Assembly (NCBI RefSeq): GCF_963678635.1 | Contig: NC_087062.1 | Coordinates: forward strand, 23,166,370-23,230,369 | Origin: Symsagittifera roscoffensis | Lineage: Eukaryota; Xenacoelomorpha; Acoela; Convolutidae | Direction: 5' to 3' | DNA: 64,000 nt | In this document: positions 23,396-32,753 of the stretch, one piece after another | Layout: the number at the start of each line of letters is the position of its first letter | How positions within the stretch are numbered: position 1 is the first letter of the stretch | Notes under the pieces: generated by a model | What the model was told of the DNA's origin: nothing | What the model saw: the letters and a program-made list of their open reading frames with translations, nothing else | Database searches by the model: none | Made by a program: the position numbers and the translations under genes

Positions 23396-25206
23396 ATGAG
23401 CCGACAACTTGGATCCCTACACCGCTCAAATTCCCACCCAACCAACCTCCACACTCCAATCCCAATAATCCCACTTTTTGCTTTCCCACCACCCGATTTC
23501 CCAACTTTTAATATATCATCAAGCACGAATTCGGATACTAACTCAGATATTTCAGTTTTATACTCCATCTCACAACTTAATAACCCTAATATAGAAACCC
23601 CTGACGAATTTGCAGACTCCGAACCATCTCCATTCAATAATTTTCAAACCAACTCCTCAGTTTTTTCAAAACCCTCTTTTCAACCAATCCCACCAAATAA
23701 TTCACTCCCATCCGTTTCCACTCCTTCTTATGCTTCGTAAGTAACCCCAACCTACTCTCCACTTCATTCCGACCGATCATCTAATAATTCTCCAGATACC
23801 CCCCAAATTTCCCAGGAACTCGATAATTTTATCACCCTACAATAACAGTTAATACACCCTAACACCCTCACCATACATCAAATTTCATCCACAATAGAAT
23901 CCTCAAACCCACCTACTCCTACACCCTCCTCAGCTTACACTGCATCATTAGCACAATCATCCACATCCACCGAAACATCTAATAGCACTAACCGAGCTTA
24001 TCGCACTTTTAAAAGGAAATTCCCGAACCATCCATTCCCGACCAAACCAGGAACAGCCTGCGAATATATTAATCATCCACAACACACCAACACGAAAGAT
24101 TTTCTAGCAATCATCTTACCCTCATTCCCACAGTATACATTAAACACACCTAACGACACTAACGACACACGTAGTTTTGTAGATGAACATGTTTTAATGC
24201 CCACACTTCACTGGACAGCATATAGCCATTTTTCTAATCCCCTTTGCCTGCCACTATCTAGTACTCATGACGATATAGAAAAGAATCAAAATATGCTATA
24301 TAGACTCACCGCAACACTAACACCTAGACAATTTACTTATGTAGGATATAAAAATTACTAAAAACATTCACTGCACCTCGTGCTAACGAATTTACAATAG
24401 AATATTACGACCATAATATCATCCGAACTAATCAAGACCAATTTCTAGATGACGACCGCTTCGCTAACCCACAACTAACAGGAAAAATTTTCATGAAAAC
24501 GTCATATGTAATCACACTTAATATTTTTGATAGAAAATATGATCACATCATTTCTGAAGCACTAAATGATATTCAAGCTTACGAAAGTTTTAAAGACAAA
24601 TTTCAGTTATTTTCACTAACCTTTCACTTCCTTGCACCACATGAACGCGATTTGCACTGTTCACACGACATTATGTTACGCACTAAACAGACTCATACAT
24701 ATACATACTATCGCTTGATACAAAATCATTTTGATTTACATACTCCATCAAGACAACCACACCATCGTTTTCAGTTTCTTAACTCGAAGTACACTTCACC
24801 ATTTTTTCTTAATTTCACTTATTGCATCAAGGATACTAACCTCCACGGCATCCTCCGCAATTATGACCCAGTAACACAAATGTATATATTTTGTCCCATC
24901 ACGAAGACCTTTAACGCCGAAGAATCCAGACCCTTCCTTTTCCCACATGAATTTATCCAGCCGATAGAAATCCCAATATAATAATTCATTCACAATACTA
25001 AATATAATCATAAAATATATAACCTCATTCAAAACACACCTTATGAGTTTGCAGTAGGCACCGAAGAACTAAAAACCATTAAAGCACTTCAATTGCTTTG
25101 GCCACTGCTCCAAACTAAAAACATCATTCGCATACTAGCAAAATTACTAACAACATCGGACATAATACACGACATCTTCCCCCACGGCTTTTTCCCAGAC
25201 GATTAA
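23396..25206 (+). pseudogene. ORF-C, unrecognised accessory protein after env
   Basis: The frame starts at the ATG at 23396. It is Pro/Ser/Thr/Asn-rich for about 190 codons with in-frame TAAs at about 23738 and 23843, then becomes a mixed globular domain. A one-base shift near 24357 moves it to the frame that continues through MKTSYVITLNIFDRKYDHII (24493) to TAATAA at 24979-24984. Remarkably, that frame stays open for a further 74 codons to TAA at 25204-25206, four bases before a splice donor. About 600 codons in total suggest a real gene. The globular part is rich in aromatic residues and His and has no motif I know. Its size and place are unusual for Ty3/gypsy. Confidence 0.55.
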
Positions 25207-25209
25207 CAG

Positions 25210-25294
25210 GTAAGTATAATTTAAAAATATTCTTAACTAATAAATTTAAATTAGTACTAACCATTCTTTATTCATGTTTCTTTTACATTTCTAG
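25210..25294 (+). other. Consensus spliceosomal intron, 85 bp
   Basis: The donor CAG|GTAAGT lies at 25207-25215. The branch consensus TACTAAC is at 25255-25261. A pyrimidine tract follows, TTTCTTTTACATTTCTAG, ending at AG 25293-25294. All three signals are in the right order and spacing on the coding strand, and the donor comes right after the ORF-C stop. If used, it would splice ORF-C transcripts to the ORF-D region or make a spliced 3' UTR. Confidence 0.7.
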
Positions 25295-25589
25295 TCTTCA
25301 TACCACGATCATCTGCAAAAAAATAGAAAAGAAAAATAAAAAATAAACTTGTTAAATTTCTTCTAAACTTCATTAATATTTTGCACAAAAAATATAATAA
25401 AATTCATACCAAATGTAGTAAATTAGTTTATAAATTGTTTCCCCATGAAGCGGTAAATTTAATTACGATGAAAATTTATAACTTTAAATTTTTCCCAAAA
25501 AAAACAGTAAATTTGAAATTCTATGTGATAAAATGATAAAATGAAAATGCAGTACCTTGCAATTCATAGATCAACACACAACAACAAAG

Positions 25590-26035
25590 ACGAACATCCA
25601 AAGACAAAATGATTCCATCACACTCGAACAAGAATGGCTAACCACAACCGATATGCCGTCCACAATCACAACTCAAAGGATTTAGAGTACGACTTGACTT
25701 CGCAGAAAAGGACTTCATTGAACTAGACCAATGACCACCTCGATGTTCAAGTATACGTACAGATCCGAATTACGAGGCATCCCTTCCACGCACGATCTCC
25801 ACGCCATTCCCAGACGAGGTTGAACATAATACAGAAAAACCCGTCATAGCAAACCATTTTGAAATCAGATTGATTTCATTGGGGAACACAGTCGTTGTCG
25901 CAAGACGACACAACGATTGATGTCCCTAATTCCAGCGTCCTGGAACTTCTTTAACAACAGGAACCGGACAAGCATATGATGTTCGCCAAATACCAACGTT
26001 CATCATCCATCCTTTGAATTGTAGAAAGATAATTC
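25590..26035 (+). pseudogene. ORF-D remnant before the 3' LTR
   Basis: Coding-like sequence is spread over two frames with a shift near 25678: DSITLEQEWLTTTDMPST, then FRVRLDFAEKDFIELDQ, ASLPRTISTPFPDEVEHN, HFEIRLISLGNTVVVARR. A later piece reads TGTGQAYDVRQIPTFIIHP. Stops at about 25731, 25918 and 25927 interrupt it. Composition and lower AT content differ from ordinary 3' UTR, so a small gene or exon is likely. No family is recognised. It may be the downstream exon of the intron at 25210-25294, although no precise acceptor near its start is evident. Confidence 0.35.
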
Positions 26036-26049
26036 TAAAAACTCTGTAA

Positions 26050-26061
26050 AACCCGGATGGG
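26050..26061 (+). other. Weak polypurine-tract position
   Basis: The bases just upstream of the 3' LTR read AACCCGGATGGG. Only the last seven are purine-rich and one is T, so this is a poor or mutated plus-strand primer. Confidence 0.35.
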
Positions 26062-26471
26062 TGGAACCTGATCTAAACTATATTTTATGATTGGATAAAT
26101 TGGATATTTTACCACTGTAAAGTATTTAATATTAACCAATCATAATCCATCTAACTAACAACCCACTTATTTGTAAGTGCTGAAATTACTTGTAATTTCA
26201 GCACCAGAGAGATTTGAATTTAACCTAGAAATTAGTTGTCTCTCCAAGAGAACTTCAGCAGCCGCAATAAACCAGTATACCCTAGATCTATTGAGCCTAG
26301 CAGAGACTAGTTAAAAACCCTGAGACTAGAAAGTATAAGAGTAAGATTAGGATCGGTATTAGACTAAGAAGTTGCACGAATCTATCCGGCCGAAAATAAG
26401 ATAGCGTGACGAGCAGACGGTGTACCCTATCCGAAATTAGTCTATGAGTTAACCACATCGGTTCTAACTCA
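26062..26471 (+). repeat. 3' LTR
   Basis: This 410-bp direct copy of 8283-8693 has TG...CA ends, with AATAAA at 26266-26271. GTTG follows immediately. Confidence 0.93.
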
Positions 26472-26475
26472 GTTG
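26472..26475. repeat. Target site duplication GTTG (right)
   Basis: It is identical to 8279-8282 and abuts the CA end of the 3' LTR. Confidence 0.85.
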
Positions 26476-26757
26476 GAAAAGACAGTGGAAAGAGTTTGTA
26501 TAAAGGACATTTATCAATCAGTCTCGTCAGACGTACTGGCGAAAACATCTCCGGCTCTACAACTGCTACTGCAGAAGCAGTTGAGAAATAAGACCAAACG
26601 GATGACACATTTGAAAGATGGAAGCTTCAAAAAACTTAATACAAAGTATGTGGTCAAACAAGAATAATCAATCAACAAGATATGGAGAACCGGCAAAATA
26701 CTTAGATAGAGCAATCGCGGAACAATCGGACGAGGATGATGTGATGTCAGAGTAGCA
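26476..26757 (+). pseudogene. 3' part of ORF interrupted by LTR element
   Basis: It continues the frame ending at 8282: EKTVERVCIKDIYQSVSSDV, then SPALQLLLQKQLRNKTK, with a stop after KYVVKQE at 26667. A neighbouring frame then gives RYGEPAKYLDRAIAEQSDED and ends at TAG near 26757, which suggests one later frameshift. The charged, helical, acidic-ended product is unrecognised. Together with 8115-8282 it is the pre-insertion target gene. Confidence 0.5.
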
Positions 26758-26789
26758 TGGAGTGTCTCTAGAAGCTTATAGGACAAAAA

Positions 26790-27238
26790 TTATTGACTAG
26801 AAAACCACCACGTGAAGCTACATATACATCCTTTAATTAAACTCAAACTTTGTTCACACCTTGACACTGCAAGCCTCGATTTGATCACAAAAAACCTCGA
26901 TGCAATATGTGGTGGTTGCCTTTCTGCTAACTAAAAACAGTTATTTTTTTGCACCCAGAAACTTTGTGTTACAACCTGACGCCCCAAGATTCGATATGTC
27001 AACAAAATTGAATTGTGCAAAAATTTTTTTGGTTATCTGTTGTCTAAAAAAACATGGGAATATATTGCATACTATTGTTTTAGCTTTCAAACACAGCTCA
27101 TGTGTAATATGCTCTAATTCTAGACGACCAAATTTTTGATAGAAAGCACGCTTAGATTAAGTTTGCGGAGAGCATTACTGAAAATAGTTGCTTTCGCCGT
27201 GATTGGTCACTATGATTTCAACTGGTGTGCTGGAAAGA
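26790..27238. other. Anonymous DNA
   Basis: An open frame at 26900-27139 on the plus strand has no motif and average composition. Nothing here can be supported as a gene. Confidence 0.4.
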
Positions 27239-27375
27239 CCTCAAGTAATAATGTGTTTTTGAGAAGAACAAACAAAAAAATGGATTTTTTAAATTCACAA
27301 TTGTCCATTGGAAAGGTGAAAAGGTATTTAAGGCGCGATGGAATTTTGTTCAACACAAGAATGAATCATTAAATT
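27239..27375 (+). repeat. Duplicated segment X, copy 1
   Basis: It shares AGTAATAA, then GTGTTTTTGAGAAGAAC and the rest up to CAAGAATGAATCATTAAATTTG, with 28117-28250 at a few mismatches. Confidence 0.75.
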
Positions 27376-27387
27376 TGGAGATTCTAA

Positions 27388-28116
27388 GAAATTTAGAAAA
27401 ATGAGAATCGAAGAAATAACCGATAAATTTATCAGAACATAGTATGTTCAAATCAGTGCAGCAAACGAGTGTCTGAACCTACGAACTATCGTTCGAAAAA
27501 AATCTTTCAAAGGCTCTCGCAATCATTCAGCCCTGTTTGACCTGCGTGTTTTTGAGTTGTTTACACTAAGTATCTATCACTCACTTCTTTGGCGAGAAAA
27601 ACTTTTTGCATATCATTCTCGAAAACCCCGTCTGATGGTCTTTTTAGCACTGCTGGAAAATTTTAATTAACAAAAGAGCAACAGTTATTGCAGATCGTGT
27701 AAACACGCAAAATATTCTGCATGGCAATTGGAAAACTTCAATTGAAAAATTGGTGTTCAATTTTTTGCTCAAGAAGTGGAAGAAGCTAATAAAATCTTGA
27801 ACATTTGGACGTTTGACAAAGTTTCAAATGTTTCTGACGATAAATCGAAAGAAATTTTTTGAACGAATACTGCATCACTATCTAAAAAATTTAGACAAAT
27901 AAGGATATGATTTGCGTCAACGAAATCAGTAGAAAACAATACAGAAATTCGTTTTTTGGAAAGTTTCCCACGTTGTCCATGTTCATGACAATTTGACACA
28001 CGAATTGATCACAAGAGTGATATATTGACTTACATTGCAACTCATATTGTGATGATTTGAGAAATCATCGAAGTTAAAACTTTTGGTATGAAACTTACAG
28101 AAAAAAATATATGAAA
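27388..28116 (+). repeat. Duplicated segment Y, copy 1
   Basis: It is about 730 bp, closely similar to 29798-30525 throughout (start GAAATTTAGAAAAATGAGAA, end AATATATGAA). Shared short antisense frames at 27769-27999 and 30196-30411 carry STDFVDANHILIC but differ by frameshifts, so coding status is doubtful. Confidence 0.8.
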
Positions 28117-28250
28117 GTAGTAATAAGGTGTTTTTGAGAAGAACAAACAAAAAAATGGATTTTTTAAATTCACCATTGTCCATTGGAAAGGTGAAAAGGT
28201 ATTTAAGGCGCGATAGAATTTTGTTCAACACAAGAATGAATCATTAAATT
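28117..28250 (+). repeat. Duplicated segment X, copy 2
   Basis: Near-identical to 27239-27375. The two X copies bracket Y copy 1, giving an X-Y-X arrangement. Confidence 0.75.
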
Positions 28251-28370
28251 TGTTTAATTTTAGACTACCAAATCTATTTTTAGATTTCATCAATTACCTG
28301 TTAATTTTCAGCTGTTTTTTGTTTTTCAATTTCTGCTAGAACTCATAAGTTAGCAGACATCTGCCGAGAT

Positions 28371-28443
28371 GAATGCCACTTTCGACAAAACAGCCGATGG
28401 GATAACTGACATGCGAGACTTCCTCATCAAATACGCACAGTTT
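28371..28443 (+). other. Possible short exon
   Basis: An ATG-starting frame, MNATFDKTADGITDMRDFLI then KYAQF, is preceded by a pyrimidine tract and CTGCTAG (about 28335-28340) and followed by GTATGTGAG, which fits a splice donor. No partner exon can be linked by eye, so this may be chance. Confidence 0.25.
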
Positions 28444-28553
28444 GTATGTGAGTAATTGAAACATGTCCTCAATTCACAGGTGTGGTTGGTGGGAAGGGGA
28501 TTTGACACCTTGACAGCTTACAGGGTCCCACTCGTTTATTTACTTGGTCTTTA

Positions 28554-28820
28554 TTATTTTGACAAAAAAATTCCTGCGGTAGAAGAGTTGCCGGCTACAT
28601 AGGGGAGTTTTATTGTTTTGGAAGCACTGGGAAAATCAAATTTCGCCTGATAGTAAGGGAGGATTCCAATGAAGTTTTTGAGTTGTTCAAAAACAGCTCC
28701 CTCCAAATCGAAACCCTCAAACTTCTCCCCATTCATGAAGACGTGACAACTGTGAGCTTTTTTAACGTAAAATTCCAAGCATTCGGGGTTAAATTTTCTA
28801 AAAATTGGAATGAAGACCAT
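28554..28820 (-). CDS. Unrecognised antisense frame
   Basis: The 88-codon minus-strand frame has balanced protein-like composition (KAHSCHVFMNGEKFEGFDL, FPSASKTIKLPYVAGN) but no known motif. It lies in otherwise anonymous DNA. An overlapping plus-strand frame at 28683-28949 makes either assignment weak. Confidence 0.2.
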   Translation of the reverse strand: MVFIPIFRKFNPECLEFYVKKAHSCHVFMNGEKFEGFDLEGAVFEQLKNFIGILPYYQAKFDFPSASKTIKLPYVAGNSSTAGIFLSK

Positions 28821-28949
28821 ATTTTATTAGATTTTATGTTCCGACCAATAAAAATGGGGAGAAACTTTGTTTTCGGGCGTTTTTTAGTTTTCCCCACGCA
28901 AAATAGGTGCCACAAGTATAGATCGGAATGGGACTATTTATCATGTTGA

Positions 28950-29797
28950 AGCCCTTTCAATCGTGATTCCAACGTCGCTCAACACTTTTAAAGAATTAAC
29001 CTATATCGAGATAAACTGGTTTAGTTTTTTTATTTTTAGACTAAATTCGAGTGAACAAAGCTAGCGAGCAGCAGGCTTTAGAAGCAGGGTTGGATTTAGG
29101 ATGGCGGTAGACGCTCCCTTCTCAGAGATCCCTTTGGTATTGTTTTATGACATTTGTTTTCAAATTTAATTTTTTCTAGTACTATTTTGAGTATCAAAGT
29201 TATTTTTTGGAGTACTTTTGAAAAACAAATTACTTTTTTGCCAATTTTTTTTTGTTGATTTTCTTGTTATTTTTCTTCAAAAACTGTCGTCAAAATTGTC
29301 TAATTTGCTTTGACTGTCATATTAGGAACAAAAACTTCAAACACTCAAAAAATTTTGCAAAAAAATTCAAACATTTTTTTAAAAAATGCTTGAACTTTTT
29401 TTGAAGTTTTTTTTTTGCAAAAAAATTGTCCAAAATAATGACATAGTTTGAAACAAAAAATTTCACTGTCAAATTTTTTCGGAGCTCCGGTGCTAAACAA
29501 AAAATGAATATGAAAAAAAAGATTAAGAACACAAATATTCGGTTGGTACCATCATCTAGCTTTCTTCTCCATCATGTACTTTTGAAAACTCTGGTACTTT
29601 TCGATTGGGCAAAAAATGTTTCTCGCTGCCCAGATACAATTTGATGCTTTCGTCAGCTGCATAATAATGGATATTTTATTGTTCCAGAAAAATTGAGTTA
29701 CGTGTGGAATGAAAATTACAAATCTTCAGTACCCTGTGGTTCAAAAAAGCCGGTAGTGATTGTGAGAAAAAATGTGAAAATTCCTAAGGTCAGATAA
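28950..29797. other. AT-rich DNA with poly-A/T runs
   Basis: It contains repeated TTTTTTGCAAAAAAATT-like blocks near 29347-29430 but no supportable gene. Confidence 0.5.
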
Positions 29798-30525
29798 GAA
29801 ATGTAGAAAAATGAGAATCGAAGAAATAACAGATCTATTTATCAGATCATAGTATGTTCAAATCAGTGCAGCAACCGAGTGTCTGAAGCTACGAACTATC
29901 GTTCGATAAAAATCGTTCGAAGGCTATCGCAATCATTCAGCCCTGTTTGACCTGCGTGTTTTTGAGTTGTTTACACTAATTATCTATCACTCACTTCTTT
30001 GGCGAGAAAAACTTTTTGCATATCATTCTCGAAAACCCCGTCTGATGGTGTTTTCAGCACTGCTGGAAAAATTTTAATTAACAAAAGAGCACAGTTATTG
30101 GAGATCGTGTAAACACGCAAAATATTCTGCATGGCAATTGGAAAACTTTCAATTGAAAATTGGTTTCCAATTTTTTGCTCAAGATGTGGAAGAAGCTAAT
30201 AAAATCTTGAACAATTGGACAATTGACAAAGTTTCAAATGTTTCTGACGAACAACCGAAAGAAGTTTGTGAACGATTGCTGCATCACTATCTAAAAATTT
30301 CGGACAAATAAGGATATGATTTGCGTCAACGAAATCAGTAGAAAAACAATATAGAAGTTCGTTTTTTGGAAATTTTCCCACTTTGTCCATGTGCATGACA
30401 ATTTGACACACAAATTAATCACATGAGTGATATATTGACTTACATTGTAACTCATATTGTGATGATTTGAGAAATCATCGAAGTTAAAACTTTTGGTATG
30501 AAATTTAAAGAGAACAATATATGAA
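29798..30525 (+). repeat. Duplicated segment Y, copy 2, ends at Polinton
   Basis: This is the second copy of 27388-28116. It ends exactly at the TATGAA that forms the Polinton target duplication, so the Polinton sits at the edge of this segmental duplication. Confidence 0.8.
30520..30525. repeat. Polinton target site duplication TATGAA (left)
   Basis: TATGAA precedes the AGTAGTAGAAG start of the inverted repeat, and an identical TATGAA follows the element at 51159-51164. A 6-bp duplication is diagnostic for Polinton/Maverick integrases. Confidence 0.92.
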
Positions 30526-30800
30526 AGTAGTAGAAGGGTGAGGGAGAGTGGGGGGCGGGCGGTGGCTGACGACCCCCATGTATTAACATAGGCTATAGAC
30601 TATCCGGTCGTCACCCTAAGTATTAATATAGGCTATAGATTTCCCAATATATTAAGATAGGGAATAGATTTCCCAATGTATTAAGATTGTAGGTTTCAGA
30701 TGGTAAAATTTCAGATGGTAAGTTTCAGAACAATTTTTGGCGACCGAATTTTTTGAGTTCGACTTTGCCGGTTTTTGCGTTTCTTAGCTAACTTCTTCGA
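30526..30800 (+). repeat. Polinton 1 left terminal inverted repeat
   Basis: It is inverted relative to 50881-51158 with moderate divergence. Shared blocks include AGTAGTAGAAG, GTGAGGGAGAGTGGGG, GACTATCCGGTCGTCACCCT and GCGTTTCTTAGCTAA. Internal short repeats of the type TATTAANATAGGCTATAG occur three to four times, and TTTCAGATGGTAA units continue beyond it. Confidence 0.9.
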
Positions 30801-30985
30801 TTTGTGATATGTAGGGGCTATCTTGTCTTACAAAAAATCGGTATGGTAAGTTTCAGAAGGTAAGTTTTAGATAAATGTTTGAAAATTTTTCAAGTTTTAC
30901 TTGCAAATAAATTTTTATCTTGAAAAAACATTTTTATAAATAAAAATCGAAAAAAAATTGGATGGTAAGTTTTAGATGGTAACTT
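30688..30985 (+). repeat. Subterminal TTTCAGATGGTAAG repeats
   Basis: At least six variants of GGTAAGTTTCAGATGGTAAG occur at about 30690, 30704, 30717, 30844, 30857 and 30960-30980. The right end has fewer (about 50958-50990, inverted). They may be integrase or terminal-protein binding sites; this is inference. Confidence 0.6.
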
Positions 30986-31939
30986 TCGACAAAAATTAGG
31001 TTTCGATTTAGAGTATGGGATCATAAACTAATATATCACAGAAAATTTTTTTTTCTCGAAAGAATCTTGACAGCTCCTCACGGTTAATTACTTTCATATC
31101 CCCACTTAATCTTTTATTCCCCAGGTTATCTGGAGAACGGATGACAGCTTCATTATACTTAATAATTTTATGACTTATTTTATTTTTTTTTCCCGCAATT
31201 ATCCCGGATTTATCCGGAATGACAGATGCTTATTAGCAGTTCCCCACAGAGTTAATGAAGCGTGAATAACTTTCTTGAGAGGTTAAAATCTTATTTTTTC
31301 ATAAAAAATTGAAATACATCCAATCAAAATTGCATGAACTTTTCATTGGAACTAAGATAAATTTATGCAAAAACTTTTAAGATTTGAGCAATCAGATATT
31401 CTTATCTTGTTCTTATTTTTACCTCAACTGGATTCTTTATATTGTCATATTTCTTGCTATGATTCATTTCAGTTCTCTTTTATCACTTTGCCTTTAATCT
31501 TTGAAAAATTCTTCGAACTTTCCAAAATTTTCCAAATAATTATCATCCAAATTTGTCACTTGCTCTGCCACGGTAAAAGTTTACACTGAAAAAATATAGT
31601 ATCATATTTTTTTGTATCTGATATTTTTAAATAAAAATTTTTCTATTTTTCTCAGAGTAAACTTTTAAGAAAGTTATAGAATTTAGAAGTTATAGAAGTT
31701 GGTTACAATTTCCGTAAAATTATCTACTCTATCGTTAATTCTTTCAATTGGGGGAGAACAACATCCATATTCCATCATCATTTTCCTTATTTCATCAATA
31801 GGTTATTTGCTAAGATGCTTTTTGTAAAAAAAATTGAGGAATTTAAAGAGTTAAATTACAAAAATAATCAAACAGTTCACTACATCGTATAGTAAAATTA
31901 CTGCAAAAATTTACACTTATAAATAAAAAATGCACTTTT
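30986..31939. other. Subterminal region without a clear gene
   Basis: AT-rich sequence lies between the left repeat and the protease gene. A minus-strand piece at about 31500-31590 has a polypyrimidine-AG upstream and a short acidic frame (NLDDNYLENFGKFEEFF), which might be an exon. The plus-strand frame 31365-31589 is hydrophobic but without motif. Nothing is firm. Confidence 0.4.
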
Positions 31940-32420
31940 TTATATATAATTACTGATAAAATTCAAAACATTCACATCTTGAACATTATTCAAGTTCTTC
32001 TGGAAGAATTTAAAAAGAAGAAATGCTGAATAAATTGCGTAAAATCCACACAAATTATCAGTCTTTTGTAGCTTTCGAGGAACCGTTCGTCGAAACTTTT
32101 TTGTCAAAAAGGGGAAGTTGATCTCTTTCTTCCCAAAGTAGTAGCTTTTATCCAGTCGAGCAATCATAACCCAGTGCTCTCCTCTATCATTGCTTGGGGC
32201 TGAATTAATCATTGCAAAAGAATTTTTTTTATAGTTAAGGTACTGTATCAGAAGGGTATGATCCCATGTACTTGAACCTGAGCTCTGGAATTCTTTCAAT
32301 AGTTTGCAAAAGTGAAAAATTAGCCATCTTTGCAATTGTTGGCTGATTTACAGCTAAAAAAGAAAGTTTGATAGTGTAATTTAGGTTAAAAAAAAAGAAA
32401 GAATAATGACTTACACCCAT
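31940..32420 (-). pseudogene. PRO: Adenain-like cysteine protease, frameshifted
   Basis: The minus-strand N-terminal piece contains FKYMGSYPSD. After a one-base frameshift near 32238, the catalytic part continues with GEHWVMIARLD (catalytic His, about 32160-32182) and TDNLCGFYAIYSAFLLF (catalytic Cys near 32050). This His...Cys order and context match the adenovirus-type C5 protease family used by Polintons to mature capsids. The C-terminus (VLNFISNYI) is complete. Being closest to the left inverted repeat is consistent with its usual place near the morphogenetic block. The frameshift makes it a pseudogene. Confidence 0.8.
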
Positions 32421-32455
32421 TTAGGAATTTAATCAACAAAGTCCCATACACAAGC

Positions 32456-32695
32456 CTAATGTAATGGGCAAAGCTTATTGAACACTGTTTTACAGTCTAG
32501 GTTGAAGAAGTGTCTCGGGTTTTCAACTAAACAGCATTCCTTCTTTTTTTCTGGAACTTTAGGTCTGAAGAAAAACAAAATAGATATTACAGAGATAATA
32601 ACAAAGAAAAGTCCCAAAAAAGTTACAATATTTCTATAAGAACCTGAAAACTCAAAAAAATTAAACATTTTTAGCGATTGTTCCGAATTTGTCAA
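32456..32695 (-). CDS. Small single-pass membrane protein
   Basis: The 79-codon minus-strand frame has one strong transmembrane helix at about residues 23-47 (IVTFLGLFFVIISVISILFF), a basic Lys-rich stretch after it and a Cys-containing tail. It lies between protease and capsid genes in the virion-gene block, so a structural or membrane role is plausible. I recognise no family. Its open frame is uninterrupted. Confidence 0.5.
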   Translation of the reverse strand: MTNSEQSLKMFNFFEFSGSYRNIVTFLGLFFVIISVISILFFFRPKVPEKKKECCLVENPRHFFNLDCKTVFNKLCPLH

Positions 32696-32753
32696 TTTGA
32701 ATGTTTGATAGTCTTTCTCCCAAGACTATCACTTCTGTTACTTACTCCATTAC

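Larger units (their letters stand above)
8283..26471 (+). mobile_element. 18.2-kb Ty3/gypsy-type env-bearing provirus
   Basis: The element is bounded by direct LTRs (8283-8693 and 26062-26471) that start TGGAACC and end AACTCA, flanked by GTTG on both sides. A primer-binding site follows the 5' LTR. The internal order is gag, protease, RT-RNase H, integrase, ORF-B, env-like, ORF-C, ORF-D, which is Ty3/gypsy pol order with an unusually long 3' part. The LTRs differ at roughly ten positions over about 410 bp by eye. Most coding frames carry one to several stops or shifts, so the copy is defective. The plus strand is A- and C-rich throughout, unlike the flanks. Confidence 0.93.

Noticed and set aside
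26900-27372. Plus-strand frames at 26900-27139 and 27136-27372
   Set aside because: No motif, and the second frame is partly made of segment X, whose other copy does not preserve it as an exon.
28110-28131. AGTAGTAATAAGGTG at the end of Y copy 1 as a Polinton terminal stub
   Set aside because: The same AGTAATAA...GTG sequence begins segment X at 27239, so the match to the Polinton end is more simply part of X; kept only as a note in the duplication finding.
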